Positions 1-9,018 are shown, counted from the first letter of the stretch. The stretch is 64,000 nucleotides of DNA from Planctomycetia bacterium (GCA_015200345.1 CP054187.1:790470-854469), one strand, 5' to 3'. Translations and numbers: made by a program. Notes: generated from the sequence alone by a model not told the origin.

Positions 1-2
1 TG

Positions 3-446
3 ATCACGCCATACTTCGTGCCGGACAACGCCATGCTCCTCGCGCTGGAGTCAGCCGCCCTGCGCGGCGTGCGCGTGCGGCTCTTGCTCCCTTCCAAATC
101 AGATCATTGGATGGTGCTCTGGGCCGGCCGCGCGACGTATCAGGAACTGCTCGATGCCGGCGTGGAGATTTACGAATACGACCGCGGCATGTTGCATTCC
201 AAAGTCGTCGTCGTCGATCAGCGGTGGGCGATGGTCGGATCGGCCAACATGGACGTGCGAAGCTTTCGCATCAATTTTGAACTGACCAGCATCCTCTACG
301 ATGCCGACGCCGCTCGGCTGCTCGAAGCCGACTTCGATGCGCTGCTCGCGTCATCCCACCGCGTCCTGCCGGGCGAAATCGCCGCCTACAGCTTCGGCCA
401 GCAACTGGCCCTCGGTGCCGCGCGCATGGCCACGCCTATTCTGTAG
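3..446 (+). CDS. Phospholipase D-family protein, probable cardiolipin synthase (3' part)
   Basis: The 5' end lies outside the window. The visible 147 residues begin with ITPYFVPD, typical of the segment before the second HKD motif of bacterial cardiolipin synthases. The second motif follows as HSKVVVVD (about residues 67-74), with GSANMDVRSF and an N about ten residues later, the usual continuation in this family. The enzyme would join two phosphatidylglycerols, or a related lipid pair, at the membrane. The gene ends at TAG 444-446. Nothing upstream is visible, so the N-terminal membrane segments and first HKD motif cannot be checked; another PLD-family phosphodiesterase is possible but less likely. 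Confidence 0.85.
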   Translation: MTPYFVPDNAMLLALESAALRGVRVRLLLPSKSDHWMVLWAGRATYQELLDAGVEIYEYDRGMLHSKVVVVDQRWAMVGSANMDVRSFRINFELTSILYDADAARLLEADFDALLASSHRVLPGEIAAYSFGQQLALGAARMATPIL

Positions 447-486
447 GCGCGCAACGCCCCGGCGCAGCGGTGCTGACTGATGGCTC

Positions 487-523
487 AAAAAAAAGAGAGG
501 GCACGCCTTGCGTGTCCTCTCTT
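487..523 (-). terminator. Rho-independent terminator of the PEP-CTERM gene
   Basis: Read on the minus strand, an AAGAGAGG-ACACG stem folds back on CGTGC-CCTCTCTT with a 5-nt loop and runs into eight T residues. It lies about 45 nt after the stop of the minus-strand gene ending at 566. Confidence 0.85.
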
Positions 524-565
524 GATAAAACTCTTCTCATTTCGCCTACCAGCTCGGCGACCGAA

Positions 566-1969
566 TCAACGGCTCGACGACCGTCGGCGCGGGCGGAACA
601 GCGCGAAGCCTATCGCCAGGGCCGCCAGCGTGGCCGGCTCGGGAACGGCGATTCGCAGGAAGGCATCACCCAGGGCCGTGCCTGCCCCGTTTCGCAGCGT
701 CGCGAGGAAATACACCAGACCGCTGTCGGTCAGGTGCATGTCATTCGGCTGGAAGCTGGCCAGGAACACGTCGTCGTCAAAGAAGCCGTTGTTGTCATGG
801 TCGATCGGATCGCCCTCGCGCATCAACACCGTCGTACCGTTATACACCATGACGGTGTCGATGTTCGGGTTGCCGATGTTGGTGTTGCCGGTGAGCAGCC
901 AGTTGCCGAGGCGATCGCCGGTGAAGCCGCTGAAGATGTCGGCCCAGTTCTCACCGCCCGAAATGGGGTCGCCGCTCTTGGCAAGTAGCACACCGTTGCG
1001 TACGGCCCAGTCGTTGTCGGCCGGATCATCGCCGCGCGAGAACCAGTCGCCGTTGCTGACCATGCGCGTGAAGAAGATATCCGCCATGATCGGCGTGCCG
1101 GCGCCCGCAACCGGCGAACCCTCCTGAATCATGATCGTATCGTTCACGGCCAGAATCTTATCAATGGCGGTGTTGGGATTTTCGGTATCGCCTTCGGCGA
1201 ACCAGAACGCGCCGTCGGGCGTGCCGCCGGCGTCGCTCAAGTCGAAGCTGTCCCAAATCTCCAAACCGATCGGCGTAACACCCGACTGCTTGAACGCCAT
1301 GTTGTTCCGGAAGATCGCCGGGTAACGCGTGGTGTGCAGGTTCGTGATCGGCGTGTTGACGAACGAAACGCGCCCGTCGTCCAGCAGATACACCGAGTTC
1401 ATCGAGTTCCCAAAGAGTTCGTCTCCGGTGGGGTTGGCCGGAACGTCAACCAGTCCCAGGGCCGGCATGCCCTGCTGAATGACAACCGTATGCACGCCGC
1501 CGACCACTTTGATGATCTTCTCGGCGTTGCCGGCCACGCCGCCCTTGGCGCGGCAACTGAAGGCGATGTTGCCCGCGGTGTCCCATGCGGCCGGTACCGG
1601 CGAATCAAAAAAATCGTACTGCTCGCCCGGCGCGCCGCCTTGGAGCGGCTGGCCGTCCTGCGCGAACATTGTTCCGCTCAAACCAGACCCCTTGACGAGA
1701 ATCGAGTCATTTGTCGTCGCCTGCGTCGTGCGACCCTTCAGCATCCACTCCCCGCCATCGTGGCGGATCGAGAGGTCCTCCAGCGCAAGCCAATTCGTCG
1801 CCACCGGATTGCCCGCGCCGTCCAGCGCGCCGGGAACCGTCCCCGACGAATGCGTCGTGATCTCGGTATAGATGACTTCGGGGCCCACCGCCATCGCGAC
1901 CGACCCGACGAAATTCAAGACCATCGCGACGCAGGTGCCGCGAACGAAAGCTGACGAAAATCCGAACAT
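566..1969 (-). CDS. Secreted PEP-CTERM domain protein, unknown function
   Basis: About 467 residues. The preferred start is the ATG at 1967-1969, preceded by GGAGAAG, which places a hydrophobic signal peptide (MFGFSSAFVRGTCVAMVLNF) at the N-terminus; the frame stays open upstream but adds only a charged, unlikely leader. The C-terminus shows a PEP-CTERM sorting signal: VPEPATLAALAIGFALF followed by an Arg-rich tail. Such proteins are exported and processed by an exosortase at the cell surface, in planctomycetes often with extracellular polysaccharide. The central part is rich in G, D and N with beta-type repeats (for example GDP and EGDP segments) but matches no family I can name. It is monocistronic with its own terminator. 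Confidence 0.8.
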   Translation of the reverse strand: MFGFSSAFVRGTCVAMVLNFVGSVAMAVGPEVIYTEITTHSSGTVPGALDGAGNPVATNWLALEDLSIRHDGGEWMLKGRTTQATTNDSILVKGSGLSGTMFAQDGQPLQGGAPGEQYDFFDSPVPAAWDTAGNIAFSCRAKGGVAGNAEKIIKVVGGVHTVVIQQGMPALGLVDVPANPTGDELFGNSMNSVYLLDDGRVSFVNTPITNLHTTRYPAIFRNNMAFKQSGVTPIGLEIWDSFDLSDAGGTPDGAFWFAEGDTENPNTAIDKILAVNDTIMIQEGSPVAGAGTPIMADIFFTRMVSNGDWFSRGDDPADNDWAVRNGVLLAKSGDPISGGENWADIFSGFTGDRLGNWLLTGNTNIGNPNIDTVMVYNGTTVLMREGDPIDHDNNGFFDDDVFLASFQPNDMHLTDSGLVYFLATLRNGAGTALGDAFLRIAVPEPATLAALAIGFALFRPRRRSSSR

Positions 1970-2293
1970 GGAAGCTTCTCCTTCCCGTACCTGCGACGTG
2001 CCTTGACACGCCGACCCTCTCGCCTCGCGGCGACCACCAGCCCCCGATCGGGACTTTGCCATTTTCTTATGATGTTAAGGTTAACGAATCTCGACTCGCA
2101 ATGCAAGCTTTTCCGCACGAATCACACGGAATTCTTGAACCGATTCACGCCGGAACACCGCGCGTAAGTGCCTGTTGTAACATCTCTTTGCGATGACGCG
2201 ACCTCGTAGCCGGGTAGGTAAAGTCAAAAACATCCTGGTTGCTCAATGCAAAATTGGTCGTTTCAATGGCGCACCCGAGGAGGATCCGAACTC

Positions 2294-4060
2294 ATGTCGA
2301 ACCATCCTGCGTCCCAGAAGCTGGAATCCTTCGACGCCGTCACCGCCAAGCTGATCGACGCCGCGCACCAATGCGAGCCGTTGCCCGCCATTGACGACAA
2401 ATTGCCCTTTCGCAGCCTCGGCGAGATGTGGTATGCCCAGGGCACACAGCGCGTCGATCAGCCGTGGATGACCTATTACCCCTGTCAGACCGACGACGAG
2501 ACGCCGAAAGCGTTCTCCTACGGCGCGTTCCTGTCACTGATCGAGCGCGTGGCGAAGGTACTCGCGAATCATTACGGCGTTCGGCCCGGCGGCAGCGTGG
2601 CGACGTTGACCATCAACGAGCCGATGACGGTGGCGATCTACTTCGCCGCCTGGCGGATCGGCGCGCGCGTCGTGCCGATCAATCCGAGTGAGTCCGACGA
2701 TCGCGTCGGCTACATCGTCGGCAACAGCGACGCAACCGTGCTGATCGCCCACGCCACCGCGCGTAAGGACTTTTCCGGCGTCGAGAAGGCCATCGGCCCG
2801 AACGTCCGCCGCGCCATGTCCATCGACGGCGAGGGCGGCGCGGGCGGTGCCACGGCCAAGCCCGTCGCCGGCTGGGACGACTTCGCAGCGCTCGTCGCCT
2901 CCGTCAAGCCTTCGCCGATGGCCGAACCGCCGCCGCAAGTATCTTGGGACAGCGAGGCGCTGGTGGTCTATACGTCGGGCACGACGGGCAATCCCAAGGG
3001 CGTGGTGCTGACACAAAAGCAAATGTTCGCCGACGCGTGGGCGATCGCTCGCTGGCATCACATCACCCATCGTACCGTGATGATGAACGTGCTGCCGATC
3101 CACCATGTCAACGGCACCATCGTCACGCTGCTGACGCCCGCCTTCACCGGGGCGCACGTCGTGGTCAACCGGCGTTTCCGCAGCGGCGGCTTCTGGCGCA
3201 AGCTCGCCCGGCACTCCGTCGAAATCGTCAGCGTGGTGCCGACCTTGCTGCAATTCCTCATCGAGGCCGACGAGCCGTTCAAACCCGAAGACATCCCCGC
3301 ATTTCGACACTTCATCTGCGGCGCGGGGCCGCTCTCCGTCGAGGTCGCACGCGACTTTCAGGAGAAGTTCGGCCTGCGCATCGTCCACGGCTACGGCCTG
3401 TCGGAGACCGTTTGCTATTCCTGCTTCCTGCCGGTCGATCTCGAGTGGGACGAGCACTGCGCCTGGATGTACGACCACGGCTTTCCGTCGATCGGCTGTC
3501 CGGTCGAGGTCAACGAGATGGCCATCCACGACGACCGCGGCCTGCCCGTGCCCGACGGCGTCAAGGGCGAGATCGTCATCCGCGGGCACAATGTGATGGT
3601 CGGGTATTTCAAGAACCCCGAAGCCAACGCGACGACGTTCAAGCACGGCTGGTTCCGCAGCGGCGACGAGGGCTTCCGCCGGCGCGGCAACGACGGGCGG
3701 GACTACTACTTCATCACCGGCCGGCTGAAGGAGCTGATCATTCGCGGCGGCGTGAACATTTCGCCGTTTGAAATAGACGAAGTGCTGACATCCATGCCCG
3801 GCGTGCGCGTGGGCCTTGCGGTCGGCTTCGACAATCGTTACTACGGCGAGGAGGTCGGCGCGTATGTGCAGGTCCAGCCGGGGCAGGTGGTGACACAAGA
3901 GGCGGTCATCGCGTACTGCCGCGGCAAGCTGCCGACGTCGAAGTGCCCGAAAGTGGTTCTATTCGGCGACGACATCCCGGTGACCAGCACGGGCAAATAC
4001 CAGCGAGGCAAGCTCAAGCCGCTGTTCGAGAAGTGGAAGGATGTGCAGTTTAAGGATTAA
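2294..4060 (+). CDS. AMP-forming acyl-CoA synthetase/ligase
   Basis: A 588-residue ANL-superfamily adenylating enzyme. Start ATG 2294 is chosen because GAGGAGGA lies about ten bases upstream; an in-frame ATG at 2246 lacks this. The phosphate-binding motif YTSGTTGNPKGVV is near residue 226, YGLSET near 367, the hinge region KELIIRGGVNISPFEIDEV near 485, and the C-terminal catalytic lysine in STGKYQRGK near 566. It would activate a carboxylic acid with ATP to the adenylate and then to the CoA thioester. The substrate cannot be read from the sequence; fatty or aromatic acids are the usual choices. The next gene, a fumarylacetoacetase-family protein, starts 29 bases later on the same strand, suggesting a small catabolic operon. 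Confidence 0.88.
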   Translation: MSNHPASQKLESFDAVTAKLIDAAHQCEPLPAIDDKLPFRSLGEMWYAQGTQRVDQPWMTYYPCQTDDETPKAFSYGAFLSLIERVAKVLANHYGVRPGGSVATLTINEPMTVAIYFAAWRIGARVVPINPSESDDRVGYIVGNSDATVLIAHATARKDFSGVEKAIGPNVRRAMSIDGEGGAGGATAKPVAGWDDFAALVASVKPSPMAEPPPQVSWDSEALVVYTSGTTGNPKGVVLTQKQMFADAWAIARWHHITHRTVMMNVLPIHHVNGTIVTLLTPAFTGAHVVVNRRFRSGGFWRKLARHSVEIVSVVPTLLQFLIEADEPFKPEDIPAFRHFICGAGPLSVEVARDFQEKFGLRIVHGYGLSETVCYSCFLPVDLEWDEHCAWMYDHGFPSIGCPVEVNEMAIHDDRGLPVPDGVKGEIVIRGHNVMVGYFKNPEANATTFKHGWFRSGDEGFRRRGNDGRDYYFITGRLKELIIRGGVNISPFEIDEVLTSMPGVRVGLAVGFDNRYYGEEVGAYVQVQPGQVVTQEAVIAYCRGKLPTSKCPKVVLFGDDIPVTSTGKYQRGKLKPLFEKWKDVQFKD

Positions 4061-4088
4061 ACCTGACTAAAGGAAACAGGAAGACACA

Positions 4089-5039
4089 ATGAAATTCTGC
4101 CAGTTCTATCGATCCGAGAAAGACCGCGCGGCGGATCTGCAACGCCGCGTGCCCGTCGACGCTCGTCTCGGTGCCCTGATCGGCGACAGAATCGTGGACA
4201 TCACCGACCGCGCCGCCCAATGCGCCGACCTGCGCGATCCACAGTTCGCCGGCGTGCTCACCGCCGCCGTCGCGATGGCGCCGGAGTTTGAAGCCCTTCG
4301 GGGCGAGGTCCGCACGCTGTCGACCGATGGCGGTCTCATGCCGGAGGAAGTCTTTTTCGGCCCGTGCGTGTTGCGGCCGTCGCAGTTCTTGGACTTCTAC
4401 GCCTTCGAGCAGCATGTGATGACCATGCGCAAGAAACGCGGCTTCGATTTCATCGTGCCCGAATGGTACGAAGTGCCCGCCTATTACAACTCCAATGCGA
4501 CGAGCCTCATCGGCCACGGCATGACGGCGATTTTCCCCGCCGGCGAAGACAAGCTGGACTACGAGTGCGAAATGGCGTGCATCATCGGTCGGCCGATCCG
4601 CAACGCCACGCTGGAGACGGCGCGGTCGGCGATCGCGGGTTACGCGACGCTGAATGACCTGTCCGCTCGTGCACGACAGACGAAAGTGATGCCGATCAAC
4701 ATGGGGCCGAGCGCGGGCAAGGATTTCGGCAGCGCGCTGGGGCCGTACCTGGTGACGCCGGACGAGATTCCCGACCTGGGTGCGCTGGGGATGAGGGCGT
4801 TTGTGAATGGCGAGAAGTGGACCGACGGCCGCTATGGCACGGTGCAGCACTCGTTCGAGGCGATGATCGTGTTCGCCAGCGCGAGCCGGTGGCTGTATCC
4901 GGGGGACCTTCTCGGCAGCGGGACGGTCGGCGGCGGCTGTGGCGCGGAATTAGGCAAGTTTCTCAAACCCGGCGACACCGTGCGCGTGGAGATCGACACG
5001 CTGGGAACGGTGGAAAATCGGGTGGAACGGGACCGGTAG
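4089..5039 (+). CDS. Fumarylacetoacetate hydrolase-family protein
   Basis: A 316-residue protein with an AAAGGAAACAGG ribosome site just before the ATG. The FAH fold is marked by DYECEMACIIGRP (about residue 157), which carries metal-ligand acidic residues, by GYATLNDLSARARQ (about 184), and by a KDFGSALGPYLVTPDE stretch. Family members hydrolyse or decarboxylate 1,3-dicarbonyl or 2-oxo acids in aromatic or amino-acid breakdown using a divalent metal. The N-terminal domain before residue 100 is longer than in the minimal enzymes. It sits just behind the acyl-CoA ligase and probably shares its transcript. The actual substrate is unknown. Confidence 0.85.
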   Translation: MKFCQFYRSEKDRAADLQRRVPVDARLGALIGDRIVDITDRAAQCADLRDPQFAGVLTAAVAMAPEFEALRGEVRTLSTDGGLMPEEVFFGPCVLRPSQFLDFYAFEQHVMTMRKKRGFDFIVPEWYEVPAYYNSNATSLIGHGMTAIFPAGEDKLDYECEMACIIGRPIRNATLETARSAIAGYATLNDLSARARQTKVMPINMGPSAGKDFGSALGPYLVTPDEIPDLGALGMRAFVNGEKWTDGRYGTVQHSFEAMIVFASASRWLYPGDLLGSGTVGGGCGAELGKFLKPGDTVRVEIDTLGTVENRVERDR

Positions 5040-5049
5040 CCGAACGCCG

Positions 5050-5538
5050 CTAACGCAGCCCCATCTCCCACCATCCGACGTCGTGCCACCGGTCGAACTT
5101 CCAGCCCACTTCCCGGAAGGTGCCGACGTATTGGAACCCCACGGCTTCGTGCAATCGCACCGACGCCTCGTTTGGCAGCGTGATGCCGGCGACGACCCGG
5201 TGCATGCCCGCGGCGCGAAGCCGCTCGAAGAGCGCGAGGTACAGCGACCGACCAATCCCGCGGCCCTGATAGGCCGGCGCGATATAGATACCCGTCTCTA
5301 CCGTGAATCGGTACGCAGCCCGGTCACGCCACGGACCGGCCTTGCAGTACCCCGCGAAAATGCCATCGACTTCCGCCGCCAGCCACGGCCCGCCGCGCAG
5401 ACCTTGCTGCCAGTACGCGCGAAACGCCTCGTCCGTCGCCGGTTCGCAGGCGAAATGAATCGGCGTGTTGAGGATCACGTCGTTCGTGATCGCGTTGGCC
5501 GGCGCCACATCGGTATCATTGAAATCCCGAATGATCAT
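5050..5538 (-). CDS. GNAT N-acetyltransferase, phosphinothricin/L-amino-acid acetyltransferase type
   Basis: About 162 residues from the internal ATG at 5536-5538 (MIIRDFNDTD), which gives the usual family N-terminus; the frame extends eight codons further. The acetyl-CoA pocket is the QGRGIGRSLYLAL segment near residue 90. An N-terminal ATDEAFRAYW and a C-terminal tail with GFQYVGTFREVG and RWHDVGWWE match the PAT/bar-like subfamily, whose members acetylate amino groups of amino acids or phosphinothricin-like compounds. It converges on the fumarylacetoacetase-family gene with only ten bases between stops. The substrate is unknown. Confidence 0.85.
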   Translation of the reverse strand: MIIRDFNDTDVAPANAITNDVILNTPIHFACEPATDEAFRAYWQQGLRGGPWLAAEVDGIFAGYCKAGPWRDRAAYRFTVETGIYIAPAYQGRGIGRSLYLALFERLRAAGMHRVVAGITLPNEASVRLHEAVGFQYVGTFREVGWKFDRWHDVGWWEMGLR

Positions 5539-5620
5539 CCCGCAGCCCCGGAAGCACGCCACGGATGCGAGCCTTACGACTGTTTGCCCGGATGGGTTCG
5601 ACGTATCCCGACCACGCCGA

Positions 5621-7819
5621 TCAATTTAAAACGCTTGCAACGGCCGCGATGGTAAACTCCCCAGTCGCCTGATCGGTCGCGATGCTTACGCGTTCACCGA
5701 TCCGCTTGCCGAGCAGCGACCGCGCGAACGGGCTTTGATAAGAATACTCCTGCTTCGCCAGATCCGACTCATCCGCCCCGAGAATCGTCACAACCAGGGG
5801 CGACCCACCGGCCACCGGCTGCATCGTCACCCGATGGCCGATGCTGACGTGATCCGACGGAATATCGCCCGGCTCGAGCAATTTGGCCATCGCCAGTTCG
5901 CGGTTGAGCTTCGCCACCCGGGCCCGCAGCAGGTCGCGCTCTTCCAGAGCGAACTTGTATTCCGAGTTTTCGCTTAAATCACCGTGCGACGCCGCCTCGC
6001 CGATGGCCTTGGCGTTCTCGCGCATTTTCACGTTCACGATTTCGGTCAGTTCCTGTTCCTTCGCTTTCAGGCCGCGCCCGGTGAAATACAGCACGCTGTC
6101 ATCCTCCCACAGCGCGACCTTCGGCTTGACGTACATGTTCGGGAACTTCGCGCGCAGGATGTTCGCCATATCGTCCTGCACGCTCGGACCAAGACCCTCG
6201 GCACGCTCGATCAATCGGCGCATCGCGACGGCCATCGCGTCGTCCATGGATTCCAGGCATTTGCGATATCGCGCGTAGTCCCGCGCCGAAAGCCCGGCCC
6301 GCACGCGCGCTCGCATCTCGTTCACCGATTGCCCCGCCGCTTTGCCCTCCGACACCCGCGCCGGACCGACCAGCCCCAGGATCAGAGTCAGCATTTCCGT
6401 CGCCGGCGGAAGCGGAAGCGCCGTCGAAACATCCGGTCCCTTCCACAACCACATCATCGCATCCGTGAATCGGCCCGGCTCGGCCAGCGCCCGCTCGGCG
6501 ATGCCGACCAGCAGCGACCCGCGCCCGGCGCTCTCGATCTTTTTCGCAAGCACATCGCACTGCCCCGCCGGTGCATACAGTATCAACTCCGCCAGCAACT
6601 CCGGCCATCGATCCGTGAATGCCTGCTCCACGCAGGCCACCGCCAGCGCCCACAACCGGCTGTCCGTCACGTTCGCTACGATCCGAACCGGCTCGGCAGA
6701 TTTAGACAACATGTCTAACGCCATGCCGTGCGCGTCGGTCGATACCGGCAACCCGTCCGCCGCCACGCGCTCAATCACCAGCGCCGTCGTAAATGCCTGC
6801 ACCGGCTCTTTGTGCTTGAGAAAACGTTCGATCTGCCCCACCAACACCTTTTGCACACGCTCCAGAAACGCCGTGTCCGGCTGCGTCTTACGGCTGCGCG
6901 TCTCACGCAGATAGCCCTCCAGCAATTCCAACCACTCCCGTGGCGTCGTCGCCTTGGCAAACGCCCCCCACGTCTCTTCTTCCAACGTCTGGCCAACCGG
7001 ATCGTAGATGAGAAACATCGGCGAGCGGCCTTCGATCCGCAGATGATGGCTCTTTTTCACCGCGTTGCGAAGCGAGGTCCACCAGTCCGACCACCGCTCG
7101 GCCGGTAGATGCCGCGGCACCAGCATCATTCTCAAATCATCGCGCGTGATCTTGTTGCGATGGCCACGAAGTATTCCCACCGCCAGCGCCGAAGGATCTT
7201 TCTCCGCCAGTTCCGCGATGCGCTCGGGCCGCAACTGCTGCAACACGCGGAAATCGTTCTCCTCCACGACGTCGTAATCGTCGAGCAATTCCGCCAACTC
7301 GATCGTCTGCGTGCGGCGGCCGGCTTGAATCGTCGCGCTGTCGCCGGAAAGGTCCAACTCCATTAGCTGGGCCGCGTACTCGTCACTGCGGTGTATCAGG
7401 TACGCCCCTTTGGACAGTCGAAGCCCGGTATCGAGGAAGCGCAACGCACGACGCACGGACTTGCCGGCCTTCAGTCCGGACTTGTCGATCCACTGCTCCA
7501 GATCGCAGCGATCCTTATAGGTCTGGCGGTACAACGCGAGAATTTCCTCTCGTAGGCTGTCACCGTCGGTCAGACGAACACACAACTCGCGCCCGATCTG
7601 CAACGCCGCTTCCGGCGGACGAGATTCCTTCACACTGGACAACCACGCCCACCCCAACGTATCCGCCAGCGGTGCCTGCCCCGCTTTCACAACCGTGTCG
7701 ATCACCGGCAGCAAGCGCGTTCCGTCTGCCGAGGGTTCTTCAATGAGCGCCAGCCAGCTCTTTTCGAGATCCGCCCAGCGGCCGGCTTTGGCAAACGTCT
7801 GAAGTGCGTCGTAGTCCAT
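5621..7819 (-). CDS. Long GreA-type transcription elongation factor fusion
   Basis: A 732-residue protein preceded by GGAGAAGGAG eleven bases before the ATG. The last ~150 residues form a complete GreA/GreB: a coiled-coil hairpin whose tip reads GDLSENSEYKFA (about residues 611-622, keeping the two acidic tip residues) and the FKBP-like C-terminal domain ending FTIAAVASVLN. GreA inserts its coiled coil into the RNA polymerase secondary channel and stimulates cleavage of backtracked RNA. The first ~570 residues are alpha-helical, without a family I recognise, and much longer than the ~160-residue GreA of most bacteria. Similar long GreA proteins are known from Chlamydiae and planctomycetes. 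The extension could mediate contact with polymerase or other partners; that is inference. Confidence 0.85.
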   Translation of the reverse strand: MDYDALQTFAKAGRWADLEKSWLALIEEPSADGTRLLPVIDTVVKAGQAPLADTLGWAWLSSVKESRPPEAALQIGRELCVRLTDGDSLREEILALYRQTYKDRCDLEQWIDKSGLKAGKSVRRALRFLDTGLRLSKGAYLIHRSDEYAAQLMELDLSGDSATIQAGRRTQTIELAELLDDYDVVEENDFRVLQQLRPERIAELAEKDPSALAVGILRGHRNKITRDDLRMMLVPRHLPAERWSDWWTSLRNAVKKSHHLRIEGRSPMFLIYDPVGQTLEEETWGAFAKATTPREWLELLEGYLRETRSRKTQPDTAFLERVQKVLVGQIERFLKHKEPVQAFTTALVIERVAADGLPVSTDAHGMALDMLSKSAEPVRIVANVTDSRLWALAVACVEQAFTDRWPELLAELILYAPAGQCDVLAKKIESAGRGSLLVGIAERALAEPGRFTDAMMWLWKGPDVSTALPLPPATEMLTLILGLVGPARVSEGKAAGQSVNEMRARVRAGLSARDYARYRKCLESMDDAMAVAMRRLIERAEGLGPSVQDDMANILRAKFPNMYVKPKVALWEDDSVLYFTGRGLKAKEQELTEIVNVKMRENAKAIGEAASHGDLSENSEYKFALEERDLLRARVAKLNRELAMAKLLEPGDIPSDHVSIGHRVTMQPVAGGSPLVVTILGADESDLAKQEYSYQSPFARSLLGKRIGERVSIATDQATGEFTIAAVASVLN

Positions 7820-7919
7820 GGTGAACGAAGGCTCCTTCTCCTGCTGATTGGAAGCCCTGCATTGTCACCGTGAACGGCCTCGATGTCGAGTCAGGACCGA
7901 CGGGAGGTTCACTCGGCTC

Positions 7920-7961
7920 TAAAAAATAAGGAAACCCGCCGCGAAATCCGTTCCGGGCGGG
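7920..7961 (-). terminator. Rho-independent terminator behind the small gene at 7979
   Basis: On the minus strand a CCCGCC arm (7955-7961 on the plus strand reads GGGCGGG) pairs with CGGCGGG, followed by TTTCCTTATTTTTT. It lies directly after the stop at 7979 and separates this gene from the GreA fusion. Confidence 0.65.
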
Positions 7962-7978
7962 CGCCTCCAACGCGCTGG

Positions 7979-8227
7979 TCAATCGGTTGAACTCGCCGAG
8001 GTCCGCCGAACGGCTTGGTTCGACATGCCGCAACAGGCCATCAACTCGGCGACATGCGGAGAAAACTCAACGTTCGGTTCCCCTCCGCCCGACTCAGCCA
8101 GACGCTGTAAGCGCGCGGACAGGGTTCGCAGGCCGACGATCGTTGTGCCGTCGACCTTCGCAACCGGCTGCCGATCCCTGGCGCCAATCGCTTCGCGAAC
8201 CACTGCCAACGCTCGAACCAAATTCAT
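7979..8227 (-). CDS. Small hypothetical protein
   Basis: About 82 residues from the ATG at 8225-8227 (MNLVRALAVVREAIG); a GTG at 8287 would add 20 residues and neither start has a clear ribosome site. The product is mostly helical with a C-terminal ELMACCGMS segment and no recognised domain. Support comes from a good terminator right behind its stop and from its place downstream of mraZ on the same strand. It could also be a non-coding tail of the mraZ transcript. Confidence 0.4.
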   Translation of the reverse strand: MNLVRALAVVREAIGARDRQPVAKVDGTTIVGLRTLSARLQRLAESGGGEPNVEFSPHVAELMACCGMSNQAVRRTSASSTD

Positions 8228-8350
8228 GACGATGCTCGATGCCAATCGGGCGATTGATCGACCCACCGGCGCGCGGAAACGGCGCACCCATTTTTGTGCG
8301 TTCTGACTATTCCTGTTTCAAATCGCCCACTTCTTACCCGAAGCGACGGA

Positions 8351-8385
8351 CGCGGAGAGAGGCCCTCATCCGGTCTCTCTCCGCG
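8351..8385. other. Strong hairpin between mraZ and the small gene
   Basis: CGCGGAGAGAG (8351-8361) pairs perfectly with CTCTCTCCGCG (8375-8385) around a 13-nt loop. No T tract follows on either strand, so it may be a processing or stability element rather than a classical terminator. Confidence 0.5.
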
Positions 8386-8441
8386 CCCTTGCCTCGAATC
8401 TACACCTCACCGGGCAGCACACGCCACCCACCGGTCAGGTT

Positions 8442-8936
8442 TTATCCCGATTCCGTTTCCGGATCGGGTTGCCGCCTCGTGCCAGACTCCGCCTTCAACG
8501 CCCTCTCGTAGTGCTCGTCGTACTGCTCAACAAAATCAATCATCTCCGCTTCGAAACTGCTCTTCGGTCGGATCTCCAGGTATGCCCCGGCACCGGTGAT
8601 GACCACCTCACGCGGCATTCCGCTGTAACGCATCAACCGCTCAGGAACCACAATTCGACCCTGCGAATCCGGCTCCACGAACTCCGCCAGGGCGAAAAAA
8701 TTGCGATTGAACATCGTGCTCGCCTGCGGCTGGAGCAGGTGCGGTCGCCGTTCGGCTGCTTGCCGCTCAAACTCTCGTTCCGTATAAAGTCGCAGACAGG
8801 TCTTCGGCTGACTGATCGTGAGATAGAACCCCTTGCCGTCACGCTCCGGGTTGAACCGGCTTCGATGCTTCGACGGGATGGCGAGGCGGTTCTTATCATC
8901 GATGTGGTGGTCAGCTGACCCGGTTAGGAAATACAT
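8442..8936 (-). CDS. mraZ: Transcriptional regulator MraZ
   Basis: 164 residues from the ATG at 8934-8936 (MYFLTGSADHHIDDKNRLAIPSK). Two AbrB-like swapped-hairpin repeats are visible: DDKNRLAIPSKHR near residues 13-25 and DSQGRIVVPERLM near residues 88-100. MraZ assembles into a ring that binds repeated TGGG-type boxes and usually represses the division and cell wall cluster. Here it stands alone, without mraW, ftsL or mur genes next to it; the neighbours are a small unknown gene and a glycosyltransferase. The upstream region carries four GTGG boxes in 10-bp phase over a sigma-70-like promoter, so it is probably autoregulated. The C-terminal acidic tail is longer than in the ~150-residue Escherichia coli protein. 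Confidence 0.93.
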   Translation of the reverse strand: MYFLTGSADHHIDDKNRLAIPSKHRSRFNPERDGKGFYLTISQPKTCLRLYTEREFERQAAERRPHLLQPQASTMFNRNFFALAEFVEPDSQGRIVVPERLMRYSGMPREVVITGAGAYLEIRPKSSFEAEMIDFVEQYDEHYERALKAESGTRRQPDPETESG

Positions 8937-8964
8937 GGTGTTTCCGTGGTGTTTGGGCCGGCGA

Positions 8965-9009
8965 CCCACTTTTCACCACCGGAAGGGAATTATCACCACA
9001 ATCCTCCAC
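8965..9009 (-). promoter_or_regulatory. Predicted MraZ operator: four GTGG boxes in 10-bp register
   Basis: On the minus strand GTGG occurs at plus-strand positions 9006-9009, 8996-8999, 8976-8979 and 8966-8969, so every step is 10 or 20 bp. MraZ boxes are known as TGGG-like direct repeats with 10-bp phase. The two distal boxes lie inside the promoter spacer and the two proximal ones just after the predicted transcription start. Confidence 0.65.
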
Positions 9010-9018
9010 CGATTGCAA
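8989..9018 (-). promoter_or_regulatory. Predicted sigma-70-type promoter of mraZ
   Basis: Minus strand: TTGCAA (9013-9018), an 18-bp spacer, then GATAAT (8989-8994). The start codon is about 52 bp further downstream. Two MraZ boxes fall within the spacer. Confidence 0.55.

Noticed and set aside
2534..3898. A 454-codon minus-strand open frame opposite the acyl-CoA ligase
   Set aside because: The ligase has all its motifs on the plus strand; the mirror frame is H/V/D/R-rich noise.
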